Position numbers and translations under genes: made by a program. Below are positions 34,713-48,989 of a stretch of DNA of 64,000 nucleotides, piece after piece; the stretch's first letter is position 1, and the number at the start of each line of letters is the position of its first letter. The stretch is from the NCBI GenBank assembly GCA_009792885.1, contig WMCF01000006.1:1475784-1539783 (forward strand), in the 5' to 3' direction. The DNA is from Eremophila alpestris peregrina (taxonomy: Eukaryota > Chordata > Aves > Passeriformes > Alaudidae). Below the pieces are notes generated by a model. It ran no database searches. It saw only the letters and a program-made list of their open reading frames with translations, and was not told where the DNA came from.

Positions 34713-37700
34713 AAAATTAGGAACAGTTGGTGGAAAAGAATAAAAAAAGTCTTAAAATAAATGGCAATGTGAATCTCATACGAAAGGAGATGCAATGAAT
34801 GCAGAACCAATGCTCAGTAATTTGAGTTTAGCTCCTTCTGTAATCCAAGAAGGGAAGATACATTCTACACCTGTAGTCTGTAGCAGAACAAATGAACTGC
34901 TTACTTTTTCACCTGTTCAGCAGTGACATGAGCAGCAGATAAATCAGTTGGTTCATCAGTTGATCCTACTGCCAAACATGAAAAAAGTATGGATTTGCAG
35001 TAATTATAATTGTAAAGAGGCCATTAGTGATCACTATACCAGTGTGAAAAGTTTTAAACCTCTGAGTCATTTATGAGCAATGGTCCATTAAGTGCTCTTT
35101 TACAGATTACTCTTTCTACCTAATTTCGATTTGTATTTAAAAACCTTTCTTGGTCAGTCTGGAATTAGTTGTATTTATAATTTGTTTCTCCTCATTTGGT
35201 ATTTATTTAATGAACAAAGTAATGATTGTCTACATTACAAAGAATGGCTTGATGGTTAAGCAAATAAAATTATTAACAGGCCTATTATCCTTTTCCTTGC
35301 AAAGATACACAACTAACAGTGAAGGTACAAGAAAATTTTATTGTTACTTTCTAACCAATTTCCTGCAAGGGCCAGGCCCTTTCATGAGTTTCACCTAGGA
35401 AGTACAGCAGATATAATGGTGAGGGACAAATGGGTATGAAGAAAATACCGGTTGTTCTTTTACATCCTTACAATGAATTCTATCTCTTTTTTGAACTCCT
35501 CTAGAATATGGGCACTGTGATTCAAAAGTTGCAATTAGTCAAGAAGGCAAGGTAGCGCAAAATAATCAAAGAATAAAACACTACACACTGAAGCCCTTAG
35601 GCAATGCTGCCATAAAAAAAATAAAATAAAAAACAAAGGTTGAGATGAAAGATTCGTGCTCACCGTGACTATAAAGGAACCTTATAGCTGCAAGCTAATA
35701 TCACATCTCCTACAGCTATTTTCATCTCAAAATGAGAATGTTTATGCTGTTGATATTATACATCATTATAAACTCAAAGGCCTAAGTTCACCAAAAAGAA
35801 AGGGGCTTTGAAACAAGGTATAGGTTTAATCACATTAGACGCTTTTCTGATCTGGTTTCACATCTGAGTGTTTGAAGATTTAGGGTTTGAGACCTTGTTT
35901 AAGCTAAGCTATGCTTTAATTTTTACAGCTGTATGATCACTCAAGTTTTTTATTTCCCCTTTTTTCCCTAGGTTGTCTTTGATCCAATTCTAATTTTCCA
36001 TTTAAAATGAAGTCTTGTAGTTCTATGAATACTTACAGAAGGCAAGAAGTCTATCCTGTAACACAATAATGACAAAAACCTTCCCTTCTGTTTTCCTTTA
36101 CTACAGAATTATAACCAGGTTGAAGGCAGCACATAAGCCTAACAAGCCACTGGAAACAGTTGTGTCCAAGTTCACCTTTTGGGATAGGTACCTTCTAAAA
36201 GAAATTTTTGGCTCATGTTCTGCCTGAATTTCAAACTCGATCAGAATTCAGTGGCCCACTAGTCACTATCACGAAAAAAATGTAGACCACCAAGTAATTC
36301 TTGGATGCAACACAGGTGTTCAACCATATTCTTAGTTGTGATGGTAGAAATGTGAGTTTTAAGTACAAATTATACGGGTTTCCTATCCATGTGTGTGAAC
36401 ATATGCATGATGGGAAAAAGGGCAATATTTTAGGATAATATTCTGGTACCAGATAAATAATGTTTAGAAGTCATTCAAGTAATCTAGGGATAATATTCTG
36501 ATATCTAACTCCACAGAATTAGCTATGGTTGTAGAAGGTTCACATTTGCCACAGGATGTTGTTTTTCTTTCAGAAATTCAGATTTCCAGAATTCCATGGA
36601 CATTGAACAAAATATAGTATAATTTGATAAGAATATTTTCAAAAACTTTTAGTATTCAACATTCTACATCACTAGTCATATAAAAAATGTAAAATATTTA
36701 CAGTTTGGCCATTAAGTTGAAGTCCTTTCTATGAGATAGGATGAAAGAAAATAAAATTTGTGATCAAAGACAGAGACTTCAAAAATTAATTTCATAGGTT
36801 TTGTCTATATAAGCTTTATAGCAAGTACAAAAACTGACTGCCAAATAAATAGTGCCAAGCCTTACTTCCTCCACTTTATAGCTTACTTTAAACATCAGTA
36901 TTCTTATGTATGGAAATTTGTTTAAATAAATCATTGGTGTTTGAGCAGAAATCCTCAATTGTTATTGGAGTAATATTTTCATGTGCAAAAGGTTGCCTGT
37001 TGGGCAAAAATCACCATCTTTATGTCAAAAATGTCAAATAAAAAGAATTTAAAATGTTTCCATTTAAGTTAAGCCTGTGTTGGTTGAGATTTGCAGATTG
37101 AGGCTTGATTCACATGCCTCTCTCTAATTAATTACAGAATTACCATTTTCATCTTTGTGAATGCCAAATGAATTAATTACCATGTCTAAACAACTAATAT
37201 CTTGGCAATTAAATAATGACTTGAATTTCATTATATGAAGTTACACAGGCTCTTGATCTTCATGTTGGGACACTAGCCATAAGATTTCATTTCATTTGAT
37301 CTAATTAATAGGAAACTTAAGATGAAACTCACAACTGTAGAAATTGAATTTAAAGGTTCATACACCTGATCAAAGAAACAAAGACATAGACAAATGCACT
37401 GGAAAACATCTGCTTAAAATGGAAACAGGGCAGATTGTTAAAAATATCTTGGAAAGCAGAGGCATATTTAATTAGCATTTGCTATATTCAGCTCTGAAAC
37501 TTATGGAAGAATTGTATATGTCTTTAACAGAATAAACAACTGTTCCTAATTCTGAGTGTCTCTGGATCTTCTGCTCTCATTTCACAATCACTCTGGATTG
37601 CTTCCCACTATAACTTTGATACAGAAGTACAATAGGTGTTTCCCTAAAATTAGCCAAAACTCATTATTAATATCTTATGACATTCTTATAATTTTATTTT

Positions 37701-40679
37701 GCTTTCCAATGGCATGGGAGGACAGACTACTTAATTCAAGCAAAGTTTACTGAGACTTGATTTTTGTTTAAAAATCCCAACAAGTCTGAATCAGCAGATT
37801 GTTTTTGTGCTTCAGTGTTTTCTAACATAGCTCCAGGACACTTAGTTTCAGAACAAAGCAATCTGAGAATAGATTTACTGTCTTGTGAGTCACAGCCATA
37901 GGAGGAACTTCTGCAAAGCAACAAAATTTCACCAGTGTGGAGCACAGTGCTCCTACTGCTCTCTCTTGACAGACTTTCTAATTTTAATAGAATAGGTTTG
38001 AACTCAGTGCATGTAGGGAGTTAAATTTGGCTTGTACCACAGTACAGGAATTTGGATATATAAATGTATTATTTAAAGTCAATATGTTTACATAATAGAA
38101 AAAAAAATAAATTAACGTACTAATGGAATTTTCCCCTAATGGATGCTTTTCACATTCGATAAAAAAGTCTTCTAAGTAATAGCTAAAATATCTTATTTAA
38201 TGAACATAATAACTGCTTCTAATTTTTTCTTTCACCTATCTGCCTTTGACAGAGAAAATTCTTCTGTTTCAAAGTGGAAAAGACTGACAAGCCACTGACA
38301 TATAATCACTTTCTCATCATTATTGCAAGTTCAATACTATAGTTCTATATTAAAAGTGTTTCAGGTGCAAAACACCTGTAATAGGCACAGTGAAGATGCA
38401 GTCAGAAGAAGCACAGTGGTAAAAATGTACCTGAGTGCTATAGGCTGTTCTGTGCTTCTGCTTGGAACTGGACAATCACCCTGTGAATGAATATAAAGCT
38501 CTGGTTCTAGGTTGTTGTCATACACACTTGAATACTTTTGGTGCTCCAGAAAGCCCTGCTTCCAGCCCCCATAGTATTTATTTTTAAATTTATATATGAG
38601 AAAATTCCTTTGTGATACTTTTGGGAGGGAATGTAAAATATTTCCCCTTCCAGCCCATCCATTCCTTCAAAACTGGTACAATTAAATCTTGTAATAGGCA
38701 GACCCCATGCATGGCATTTAACAGCCTTGATAACAGAGCCTGAATTCAGCACAGATGCTTGGAATAAACTACTGATGGAAAAACATTTTCATCTTCATGT
38801 TCATTACTGTCTTTCTACCAAATAGACAATCCTGTGAACAAAGCTCAAATATTTTTTGTAATCCATCATGTGGTAACTATGGCAGCACCAGCTTCTACTA
38901 AACATGGTTTCTTGCAATAAATATTAATCTGAAACAATGCAACAACTGATTAATTTGCAGTGACCCATCAATCAAAAAGACAAAAAAAAGACAAGACTCT
39001 TGCAGTAGCTCCCTGTATATTTGGAATATCTGCAGAAAGCAATCCCAAAACTTTATTTGATTTTCAATGTATTATTTGGCTAACATAGATAGTCCTTTTC
39101 ATTTATTGTACAGTAATCCTGGATTAAAAATTCAGTCATCCAGTAACTAAGGATGTCCCACAATTCTTTCATAACTATTTTCTAAAAATATGTTGGTTTT
39201 TCTTCTTAGTTACATTTTAGTTAATGTATTTACAGTACCAGACAAAGTCATCTGTTTTCTCCTTTAAACAACAACAAAAAAGTCTTCTGTGCATTATTAT
39301 GAAAAAGAGACAGACAATGGAGAGGGGAGTTCTTCTCATTCCTAAATTTAAATATCTGTCACTAATGCAGATATGTGGGCTGTAATTATATAAACAGAAT
39401 TTTCTACATTTATTAAACATACATTTCGTCTTTATAAAGCACAGAAACTTTTTTCCCAAAGCAGCTGTCTATTTCAAGCTCAAAAGAAAAGAATCCAGAA
39501 TTTCAATGTCTGCAGTGACATAAAAAAGATCTGTACCATTGCACAATAAATGAAAAAGAAGTCACTCTGAGAAATTGAAAAAGTGTTTGCTCAAACATGG
39601 AAATAGAAGTGTCATCTTCATTTATTATTTTCAACTAAAAAATAACTAATATTCAATGACTGAGCAACCTTATTCAAATTCCCAGCCATGGTACATAGAT
39701 GATTTTGCCAGACCCAGCTGAGCAAACTAAATCAATTGTTTCTAAAGTTAACTCAATAAAAGAGAAAACTGTGGGCACAGAACAGTGTATTTGTAACTGC
39801 AGAGATAATGGTGACAAATAAGTCACATACTGAAATCAAATAAATCTTGAGTAGTAATGAACAATGAACTAAATCTTATAGCACATTAAGGAACCTATCC
39901 AACAAAGTGAATGAGATGCCATTATGTTAGACATATTTGAACTAAACCCAGACAAATGACCATGAATTCAAAAGTTTCAAGCTAAATTACACCATGCTGT
40001 GAAAACTAAAGGTGCAGAAACATCTGGAATATGTACCTATCGCTTATAGATTAGATCTTTACAAAACATTCCTTAAGATATGTGCATTTTCTTTTCTTCT
40101 CTTTCTGTAATTTCTATATCTAGATGTGTTTAAGCCTCAATTAAATCTGTGTTTTTCTTCTGACTGCTTCCTTGCTCGCCTCCTTCTTTCTCTTTTAGAA
40201 TGTTTAATCTTTGACTGTCGTTAGAGGGGTGCAACTCCTCCTCTGAATTCATGGGTATTGGTTTCCTAAACAAACGGGGGAGCTGGAAGAGCATTTAAGA
40301 AGGGAAAGAAATGGACAGTTTGATGTTCAGGAAGGAGTGAGTGGGTGATATGAAGAATTTTGGAGCATGCCAAAGACTGCTCACAGGTAGCTAGGCAGAC
40401 AGATGGGCAGACTGGCATTTATACTGTACTATAAGTATCTGTAAATATGAAGAAGGAAAAAAAAAGATTGGGTCCCTCTATGAGAAGTTTGAGAACAGAT
40501 GTTCAGACTCGGTGCTCATTCATGCAGCTAATGACTGCCTCAGTCCTGGCATGTCTTGACACTTTCTCTGACTTCTGATACCAAAAATGATAAAGAGAAA
40601 ACACTGTGTTATTACCTGCCTCACCAGCCAGAGATGTTTATATGAATGTTGTACTGTCGAGGTGGGAATTCTCTCCACT

Positions 40680-40711
40680 CATAAAAGAAAAAAAGAAAAA
40701 AAAAAGAAAAA
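40680..40711. repeat. A-rich low-complexity tract
   Basis: AAAAGAAAAAAAGAAAAAA-type run with isolated G residues. Confidence 0.7.
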
Positions 40712-43700
40712 TGTTGTACTGTTCTAAAACCTTATCTTAGCCTTTCTGCTCCTCACCAAATTCAAAAAAGATTGCATAAAACACTGAAGTCAGATCTTTT
40801 TCGTTTCACAGTGTGCTTGCAAAGTACAGAAGTCTGCAGCTTTGCCAGACCTATTATAATATGAAGGTGTTAATAACAGCACATATTGTGCAAACAAAAA
40901 CTAGGAATAACTTAATTTCTTGACTTGAGACTTGGGGGAGATAACTTCTTTTGATGAGTTTCAGTGAATTTATATAACAAATTAACAAAATGTGAAAAAA
41001 CGCATATCTGTAGGCTCCAGAGGAACAGACCAGCACCTCAGTCTGTAAAATTTTGAAGTGAGATTTGAGTTATAGATATAGAATATTAGCAAATAGGGGA
41101 AAAAAAATAAAAGTAGTTCAGGTCTACTTTAATTGCTGTAAATTTAAAAAATACCATCTGTATTTCAACTAGAATTAGACAGAGACACTATTTACTAAAG
41201 GTAAGATAATTTTTTTTAACAATTGTCCTTTTTGAACAATTAAACACTCCTTACAAAAAAAACTGGATAATCCAAAAAATTTGGCACTATCAGCAATAAC
41301 TATGGAACTATGACAACCTTAGTGTTTATATACTGCTCAATCCAATTAACAAAGAAAAATTACTTCTGTCATGTCTAAATCCTTGATGAACAATATCACA
41401 AGATGTTCAACGCTCTTTGACTGTAAACAATAGTTCCTTGTCATTGCAGTGAGAAAAGTTGAAGGACAGGGGCTTGGCACATACAGGACAATGTTGAAGA
41501 CTTTGTTTTAAGAAGATAGAGAAGGGAAAATGACATCACAGGCTTTTCTAGAGCAATGCTTCAATCTACAACAAAGATCTATCCCTGGAGTTCTATTAAA
41601 AGTTAATAAATTAGTATGTTTTTGAAATTTGGTTGTTATTATACAATTAAAGGTTTAATCTTGCACTGAAACTTTCAAAACCCTTATTTTCTGTGATAGT
41701 CTATTATGATGAACTCTACAGTGAGAATATCTGGAGCATCACAGACAATGGACATGGAAACTGATTTTTCATCACAAAAGTTAATTAAAACAGATTGCAA
41801 TCTGAACACAACTATACATCTTGAACCAGAACATTTTGACTCCACTTTTCTATGTAGGACCAGAAATCAAAATGTTAAATCTCTAGAAATCTCAAAAATT
41901 ACATTGCCAGCAAATTAATTCATATTTGTTTATCTAGGCACATTTGTGTGCTTGGGTGTATATATCTTATAAAACTGCCTCTTGAAGAAAAGATAAATCA
42001 AATCTTTGTGGTTTTGATAACAAATCAAAGACTAGGGCTTTGGCCATGTGATCATTAAATCTTAAACCTTTCTTAAATGGTGGTTCATTCATTGTTGGGA
42101 AGACATTTCATGCCGGGACAATCAATATCCAACAGTAGTCAGCCAACTGGGTAGCTGAAAAATAAAACTATCAAAGTTGAGCTAAAAGTTTAGTGAATTC
42201 TTGAGTACCTTCCAGCATCTCAGGGAAGGAAGGTGAGAGCTAAAGTGTCAAAAGAAGTGGCTCGAGTTTAGCAGATGCAAGTATACGCCCAAATTCTGGG
42301 GCACAACAGTTTTCTTCCCATGCTCAGAAGAGCCTAATGAGATTTCTTCACCTCAAATAGTCCAGGCTTTTGAGATTGTTTCCTTACTGAAATTCTTATA
42401 GTTTCTTGCATTCAAATCAGTGAGGCACAGAACCTATAATGTCAGTATGAACTTCAGGGCTAGGGTAACTCAAGTCCATAGTATTTGAAAGGTCTGGAAG
42501 ACAGGCAGAATAGAGTGTCATCTGTCTGTTATATAGATAAATGTATGCTTTTATTGTGTTTGTCCCTCTTTAACACAGGACATGAGTGTTTCAGGTCTTC
42601 TGAAACTCTCAGCCTGAATGCACTGGCTAGCATCTATTTTTAATTCTACATACACAACCTTTTGAGACCCTTCTTCTCAGATTAGTTCTTTTGTGATTGA
42701 GTTGTTTTTGGTTTGTTAATTTTTTTCATTTCTCAACCAAATTTTGTTCTGAGACCATTTTTTAATTGCTTATCAAATTGATCCCCTTGTTTTATTTAAC
42801 TGTGGTTATGGCTTAGGCTTTCAAATATAATCTAATGGATTCTACAAAATAATATAAAATTGCTTCTCATACATTTTTCATTTTGATCGCACTGTCTGCA
42901 GTACACTATTTCATTTTTTAATCTCTAAAATTCGTATTCCTGTTAAGTGATGCAGCAAAAATCAGTGAAGAATCTAGTAACTACCTTCATTTGAATGCAT
43001 ACACTAATGACTGATAATTTATTCTCATGCAGTAGCAAATGAGTATAGCTAACATGAAAATAACTGCATTATTGCATTAATTTTGTGATTTCTCACAGAA
43101 ACTCATTATATTCCTGTGTATTCCACCTACAAGGTTTAGATTTATTATTTATGAATTTGATTCCTCCTTCAACATAAAATATTAAGAATAGTTCTATAAG
43201 TCACTGAGGGAAAGAATCCATTTTCATCCAAGACATATACAAGAGTAAAACAAAAGAAAATTAATACACCTGTGAAGCACACTTTTTGCTTGAGAGTTGC
43301 ATTTTTTTCCTAATTTTTTGGCAAGAACTTGAAAAATAAATATATTTTGGTAATTTTATTTAGTCATTGTATTATTAAATTGCTAAAACAGACAGATGTC
43401 TAAACCCAGCATTTTTCAAGGATTCTCTGCTTTCTCACTTCCAATATCAAGGTCATGGATGGATTTTGCTGCTGTTTATCATTCTCCAGGAATCCAGTGA
43501 TTGCCTGATGAATAAAATCAGAAGAATGACAGGCACATGGAGTTAGACCTTCAGAAAGGTGTATGTACTTCATTTAGTAAGGATATCAACTACTCCCAAG
43601 GCTCAGATGACTGCAGCAGAATTTGTCTTTGATCCAAAACAAAGAATTGAGAGGACTGAAAAGCAGCATGTTTCAGTGCTGTCTTGCTGTCTGAAACTAC

Positions 43701-45703
43701 CACTCCTCTCCAGCTCATCCACATTCGCAGTAATTGACAAAGATCATGCAGCATTTGACTGATTTCTGCCTTCCAGACTACAAAGGAGAAAATGAAACAG
43801 TGTTTTTGCTTAAGTACCTCCTGGATAAAAGTAAGGCAGGTTATGGGAAAAGGAGCTCTGGTTCCTTTATAGTCCATGCTGAGTGTCTAGCAGCTCCATT
43901 TTTGCTTTATCAAAATTAATTCAGCTTCTCACAGAGATGCAAAGGGGCAACCCTTTAAAAGGATTAATATAATCATATTGAAATGGAACTCAATTATACA
44001 CTCTGGCGTTTGAAACCAAGTGAGTTCAATGAAAACAAAAAGGAACAATCACTACTGGAGATAGCAGAACTGGGTAATATCCTCCACTTCTGTCCCTGTT
44101 GGTGTTGGTTATCCTCTCTGGCTGCATCAGCCTATCAGGCACTAGAGAACCACGTGTTTTGAAGATGCTCTGAATCTCTGGTTGTTTCTTAGACTAATTC
44201 TTTGTCTGGTGTCAGCACCAACCTGATGCCCATTGTGCCCACGAAGGCAGCCCCAGCTCAGCCTGCCCCTGTGGCACCCAGGGCAAAATGCACTGCAGGG
44301 CCAAATCAGCATCTCATATTGTCATGGACTGTTGGTGGGTTCTGGGTCAGCCACAAAAAATCTGAAATAAATGCCATTACTTCACAAGCAGATGCTCTTG
44401 AAAGTAAGTGTACATTTTTGGTTTTGTATGTGTGGGATCAAAATAGAGAAAAATTGGAAAGTCCTGCCTGATCTTTTTCTCATTGCTACAGTATTGCAGC
44501 TTTCCAGGGTACCACACCAATATCTCCTGAGCTGCACTGTGTCAAAGGGCTATTAATCAAAACAGTATCAATTATGTAAAAATAATTATGTAAAAGAGTA
44601 GCAGTTTAAAGTAGCCATATAATAATCTCAATATCTATAAAAATAACAGATCTTTTAGTATATACTGATATAATTAGCATACATTTTCCTATGCAGAACT
44701 TAGGATTAACCCTCTATAGTGGTTTAATTACTCTTAATATACCTAGAACCAAGATTTAACTTTTTGTAACACACTTAATTGCTTTTTGCCTAAAACTTCC
44801 TATCAGGAACATTTATGTAAAGGGTTTGCAGGGTTATAACTTCAATCATAGTCATAAGATACTGAAATGAAATGGGTCTGAGAAAATATCTTATGTTAAA
44901 ATCTGTTATGAACTCTCTTCAGAAGAATAAATTAGTAATACCGTCAATTTTTCATTGTATCACCTCTCATAATGCATTTGAAAAAGACAGAAACAAGTTG
45001 TTTTGTCTAGAGTTCCTTAACTGCCATCAGGTAATTTTGAAAATGATAAAATATGACATTAATGTGATTAATGCATGCATTTTGTAAACAAATCAATTAA
45101 AAATAAAGCTGAGTAGTAGTTAAAATTCATCGTAATTAAAAACATTCATTAACATTGCACAGCTGAGGACACTAGATAAAAGTCTGAGGAGCTGTTTACA
45201 TTTCATTCAAGCCCCTGCTTCTGAATGTTTTGTTAATAATTATTTGCTATCAACATGCAGGATAGATCCTAATGTCTTTAAATCTCCTAAAATTTAAATT
45301 TAAATTGTTTTTCCTAGTTTGCTTTGTCGTTAAATGTAATAACAACAGAGGTGCTGGTTGTATTTCAATGTCAAAAGAAAAATCTGAAATGGGTATTATT
45401 CCTAGGAAAACGGATAACATCAGATTCAAAAATCCAGAAACAATCTTGTTGTTACACCACTTTAGCATAATGAAAACTGTCAGAGCAGCATCTGTTGTGT
45501 TTTAGAGCCTGAGTGGAGAGATTTTCCTGCTACCTGTGACTGATAGTGGAGATCCATCACTCAGTATAGAGGCTGAGCATGGCTAATGCATTTTACTGGT
45601 ATCTTATTCCACCCTTAGCTGACCAGGGTTAAGACAAACACAGCGACTTACAAACACGATACCAGCTTGAAAATAAGTTCTGTGGCTTTTAGAAATTTTT
45701 GTT

Positions 45704-45811
45704 TAGTTTTGGGGTTTTTTTGTTTGTGTTTTTTGTTGGTGTTGTTGGGGTATTTTGTTTGTTTGTTTGGTTGTTCTTGTTTCATGAGTTTGGTTTGGGT
45801 TTTGTTCTTGT
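45704..45811. repeat. T/G-rich low-complexity tract
   Basis: Composed almost only of T and G, including TTTGTTTGTTTGTTTGG. It is roughly the complement-type counterpart of the A/C-rich tract at 29.1 kb. Confidence 0.75.
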
Positions 45812-48059
45812 TTTTTCTAAGAGGGTATGATTACTCAAGAAAAATAAAACTTGACCATTAAATATTTTTGAATGGACAGCATGAAAGGAGGTCATAGCAA
45901 GGTGGAGGTCATAATCTGGAAGGGAATGGACTAGAAATACAAACAGCAGAAAGGTACAGAAAAACAAATAAAAACTAGTTGGGAGAAAGAAATTCCCAAA
46001 ACTAGCATAAGGAAGATCAAGACACTTATCCTTCTATGTACTTGTATTAAATCTAGGTTATTTTTTTTAAAGAACACTTGCTATACTCACACATGCTACT
46101 TGGCAGGGAATGAGGAGGATCTGAGGTGTGAAGCAGTTCAGACTAAATCATCCAACAGCCTATTACAGTTCTAACCTCTATAACACCAGGAAATAACCTG
46201 TTACTGTGTTCTTTTTTGTCTCATTAACACTGACAAAAGAGTACATGCTTGGTATCCAGCAATGTACTTCATGACAGAAGAAAATTAAGAACATTTAGTA
46301 GTAAGGGGACATCATTACAGCTATACAGCTTCTTGTTCACAGTGGATGATGGCCTGCAAGTAATGCAAAGCATGGGAAAACACCTGCAAGTTGCACATTT
46401 CCATGAAGGAAGAAGATCACTCTTGTCTATTTCCACTGCATTTAGGATACAGAATGTACTGAGCTACGGTAAAACTTGTTCTGAGGTAGCAGAAATTATA
46501 ATTCCTTGGATTTGATAGTTGCTATCTATCTGCATAGTAAATAGCTCCTTTGATACATTATGAAGTAGAGTACAGCAAGACTTGTTCAATGTTTTGAATT
46601 ACCAACAAAGCAGATTTGGACTGAGCTGAAAACTGTTCCTTGCTCTATTTATCTTTTCAGTAAATCACAATGCAATACTCAGCATAGCAATTCTTTTTCA
46701 TGTCAGCACCTTTTGCCTTTTTTTGTAAACATATAATATGCCAAAATTTGCTGAACATGCTAATTTGGTCTATGTAATGATTGATTGTCTAGAAAAAAAA
46801 TACAAAAGGAAAATCACATTTGACAACTAGCAGAGTCATTTCAGTACAACACCACCAACAAAGCAGAAGGCTAAATTCAGCCTTTCCCTAGTATGGAGTG
46901 AGGTAACTGAAGATATTGGAGCTGTATTTATACCAGGCTTGGACATGGACATTAATGTCTGATACTACATGGATAATCATTTTCAGGTTTTCTGGTTGCC
47001 AGAAGGATAATAAAGCTGTGCCTACTCTTGTTTCTTATAGATGTGGAGGGTCCTTACATTCAGGTAGTGAGAACATATACAACAATTATAGGAAGAATAA
47101 GATAAATGCAGGTATTCATGACACTTATTTTGTTCTTATCTCAGTGGAATAAACTGCTTATCTTCTGTCTGAAATACCAAAGTGTACAGGCAGGAGACAC
47201 ACTACTAGAAATTTATTTAACTGAATGTTTTTTCTATCTTTCAAAGGGACAACATGAATGGTTTATGAGTAAAACGGATTTTAAAAAGACCCTAACCTTG
47301 TTGACAATCCAAGCCAACAAAATGCTAATAAATATTATTGCAAGTTACTGACTTTAAAAAAAAATAGCAACAAAAAACTCCAACCACCCAAACACTCTTT
47401 GAAAAGTACTATATTTATTTGACAAGAAGGATTCTATTGAAAAAAACCCAGTAGATAGCATTTCTGGTTTTGTTCAACAAGGAGTCTTAAGCTATTAAGA
47501 AAGTTGTAGTTTTCAGGATGTGCATGTTCTTTTTTCCAGTTATCTGTATTTATTATATGTAGTTTGATTCCATCTATTGTTTGGTAGTATATATCATGTG
47601 CTTTTCTAAGAATATATGTCTATCACTGCTATTGTGGGCACAAATCACTGATAAAAGAGGAAAGGAAGAAAGTGAAAATCAGGAAAGGAAAGGACAAAGA
47701 TCTTAGTTGTTCTTAGCTGTTGACTTGGAAATATCTTTAGAAGACAAGGAAAATACTAGCAACACTAAGAAGAAGATGCTAAGCATTATATTCTTTTGAG
47801 GTAATAATCAAAGTGCAGCCCCATTTGTACACAGAACTTTAGATAAACTGAGTATTTAGATGAAATACAATTAACATTTTTCTTACGATATTATTTTAAT
47901 TTAATTGTAGAGGAGATAAGATAAAGTTAGTATATCACTGTGGCATTATCTCTTTTGAGAGATAAGTTCTGTTGGCAACTGCAGTATGATCAGTATTGGC
48001 ATGATAGGGTGTTTCCAGCATTCATGGTATAACTTCCATTTACCATCAAAGTTTGAATC

Positions 48060-48989
48060 ATATTTTGTCTATAACTGTGATCAGATTTCTTTTCCAATGA
48101 TACCAAACTGAGTGGGAAAGCAGATACTTCAGGAAGGAGAACCCCCTACAGGAAGATCTGGATAAGCTGGAAGAGTGGAATAACAAGAACACCAAGGGCA
48201 GTTTAAGGTCTTGCAACTGGGAACTCATAATCCTGGAGCTCAGCAAAGGTTGGGATCTACTTGGCTGGGGAGCAGCTCTGTGGAAGGGGGCTTGGGAGTC
48301 CGGGTGGACAAGCTCAATATGAAAAAACCAGTGTGCTGCTGCAGCAAGGAAATCCAACATCAAGGAAATCCAACATCAAGAAAATCCAAATCAACGATCC
48401 TTGTTGATGCTGGGCTGCATCAACAAGGGAACCAGTAGCAGAATAAAGAAACCATAATCCTACTCTAGTCAGTACTTTTCAGGCCACATCTGGTGTACTG
48501 AATTCAGTTTTGATCCCTGTTATACCAAAAAAATGTGGAAAGGCTGGAGAGAATCCAGGGAAGGACCACAAAGATGGTCGAAGGGCTGAGAAGCCTGACA
48601 CATGAGGAACAGATTAGAGAACTGGAATTATTCAGCCTTGAGTACAGAAGGCTCAGCAGACACCTTATCAGCATGATTCACTGCTTAAAGAAGGGGGGAA
48701 ACTTCCTTTTTGTGAGGAGATACATGAAAAAGACAAGGGGTAATGGGTGCAAGTTACTCCTGGGGAGATTCCAATTTGTCAGATGAGGAAAATATTTCAC
48801 AATGAGAAATATCAGTCATTGGAATAACCTCTAAATGGAACTGGTGGCTTCTCCTAATGCTGGACACATTTAAGATCTAGATGAAAAGGTTTCTGGGCTG
48901 TCTTGTATAGATCTTGCTTTTGGCAAGAAAGATTGAACCAGATGATCCGTGATGTCCCTTCCAACTGGGTATTCTGTGATTCTATGACA
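48060..48989 (+). mobile_element. CR1 LINE, about 930 bp, ORF2 end plus 3' UTR
   Basis: The longest CR1 copy in the window. It runs from the ORF2 region (AATGATACCAAACTGAGTGG) through GAGAATCCAGGGAAGGACCA to the 3' end CTTCCAACTGGGTATTCTGT, then GATTCTATGA. Conceptual reading includes MERLERIQGRTTKMVEGLRS and ELELFSLEYRRLSRHLI, the end of the CR1 reverse-transcriptase protein. It is 5'-truncated and carries frameshifts, so it is inactive. A short internal tandem repeat lies at 48,345-48,390. Confidence 0.88.
48345..48390 (+). repeat. Short tandem repeat inside CR1
   Basis: AGGAAATCCAACATCA is present twice and a third, degenerate copy (AGAAAATCCAAATCA) follows. It is a local duplication within this CR1 copy. 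Confidence 0.75.

Larger units (their letters stand above)
34713..48059. other. CNTN5 upstream intron, no gene seen
   Basis: Over 13 kb of AT-rich sequence without a recognised transposon, RNA gene or exon. It holds A-rich tracts near 40,680-40,711 and a T/G-rich tract at about 45,704-45,811. Open frames at 41,706-41,918, 43,559-43,877 and 46,249-46,515 have no recognisable domain and are not called. Confidence 0.5.

Noticed and set aside
41706..41918. 70-codon plus-strand frame with varied, protein-like composition
   Set aside because: No recognisable domain, no good splice signals at its edges, and length is within chance for this much sequence.
43559..43919. Overlapping open frames on both strands
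   Set aside because: Neither has recognisable content; mutual shadows in non-coding DNA.
48535..48786. 83-codon open frame MERLERIQGR...
   Set aside because: Remnant of the CR1 reverse-transcriptase ORF, not a host gene.
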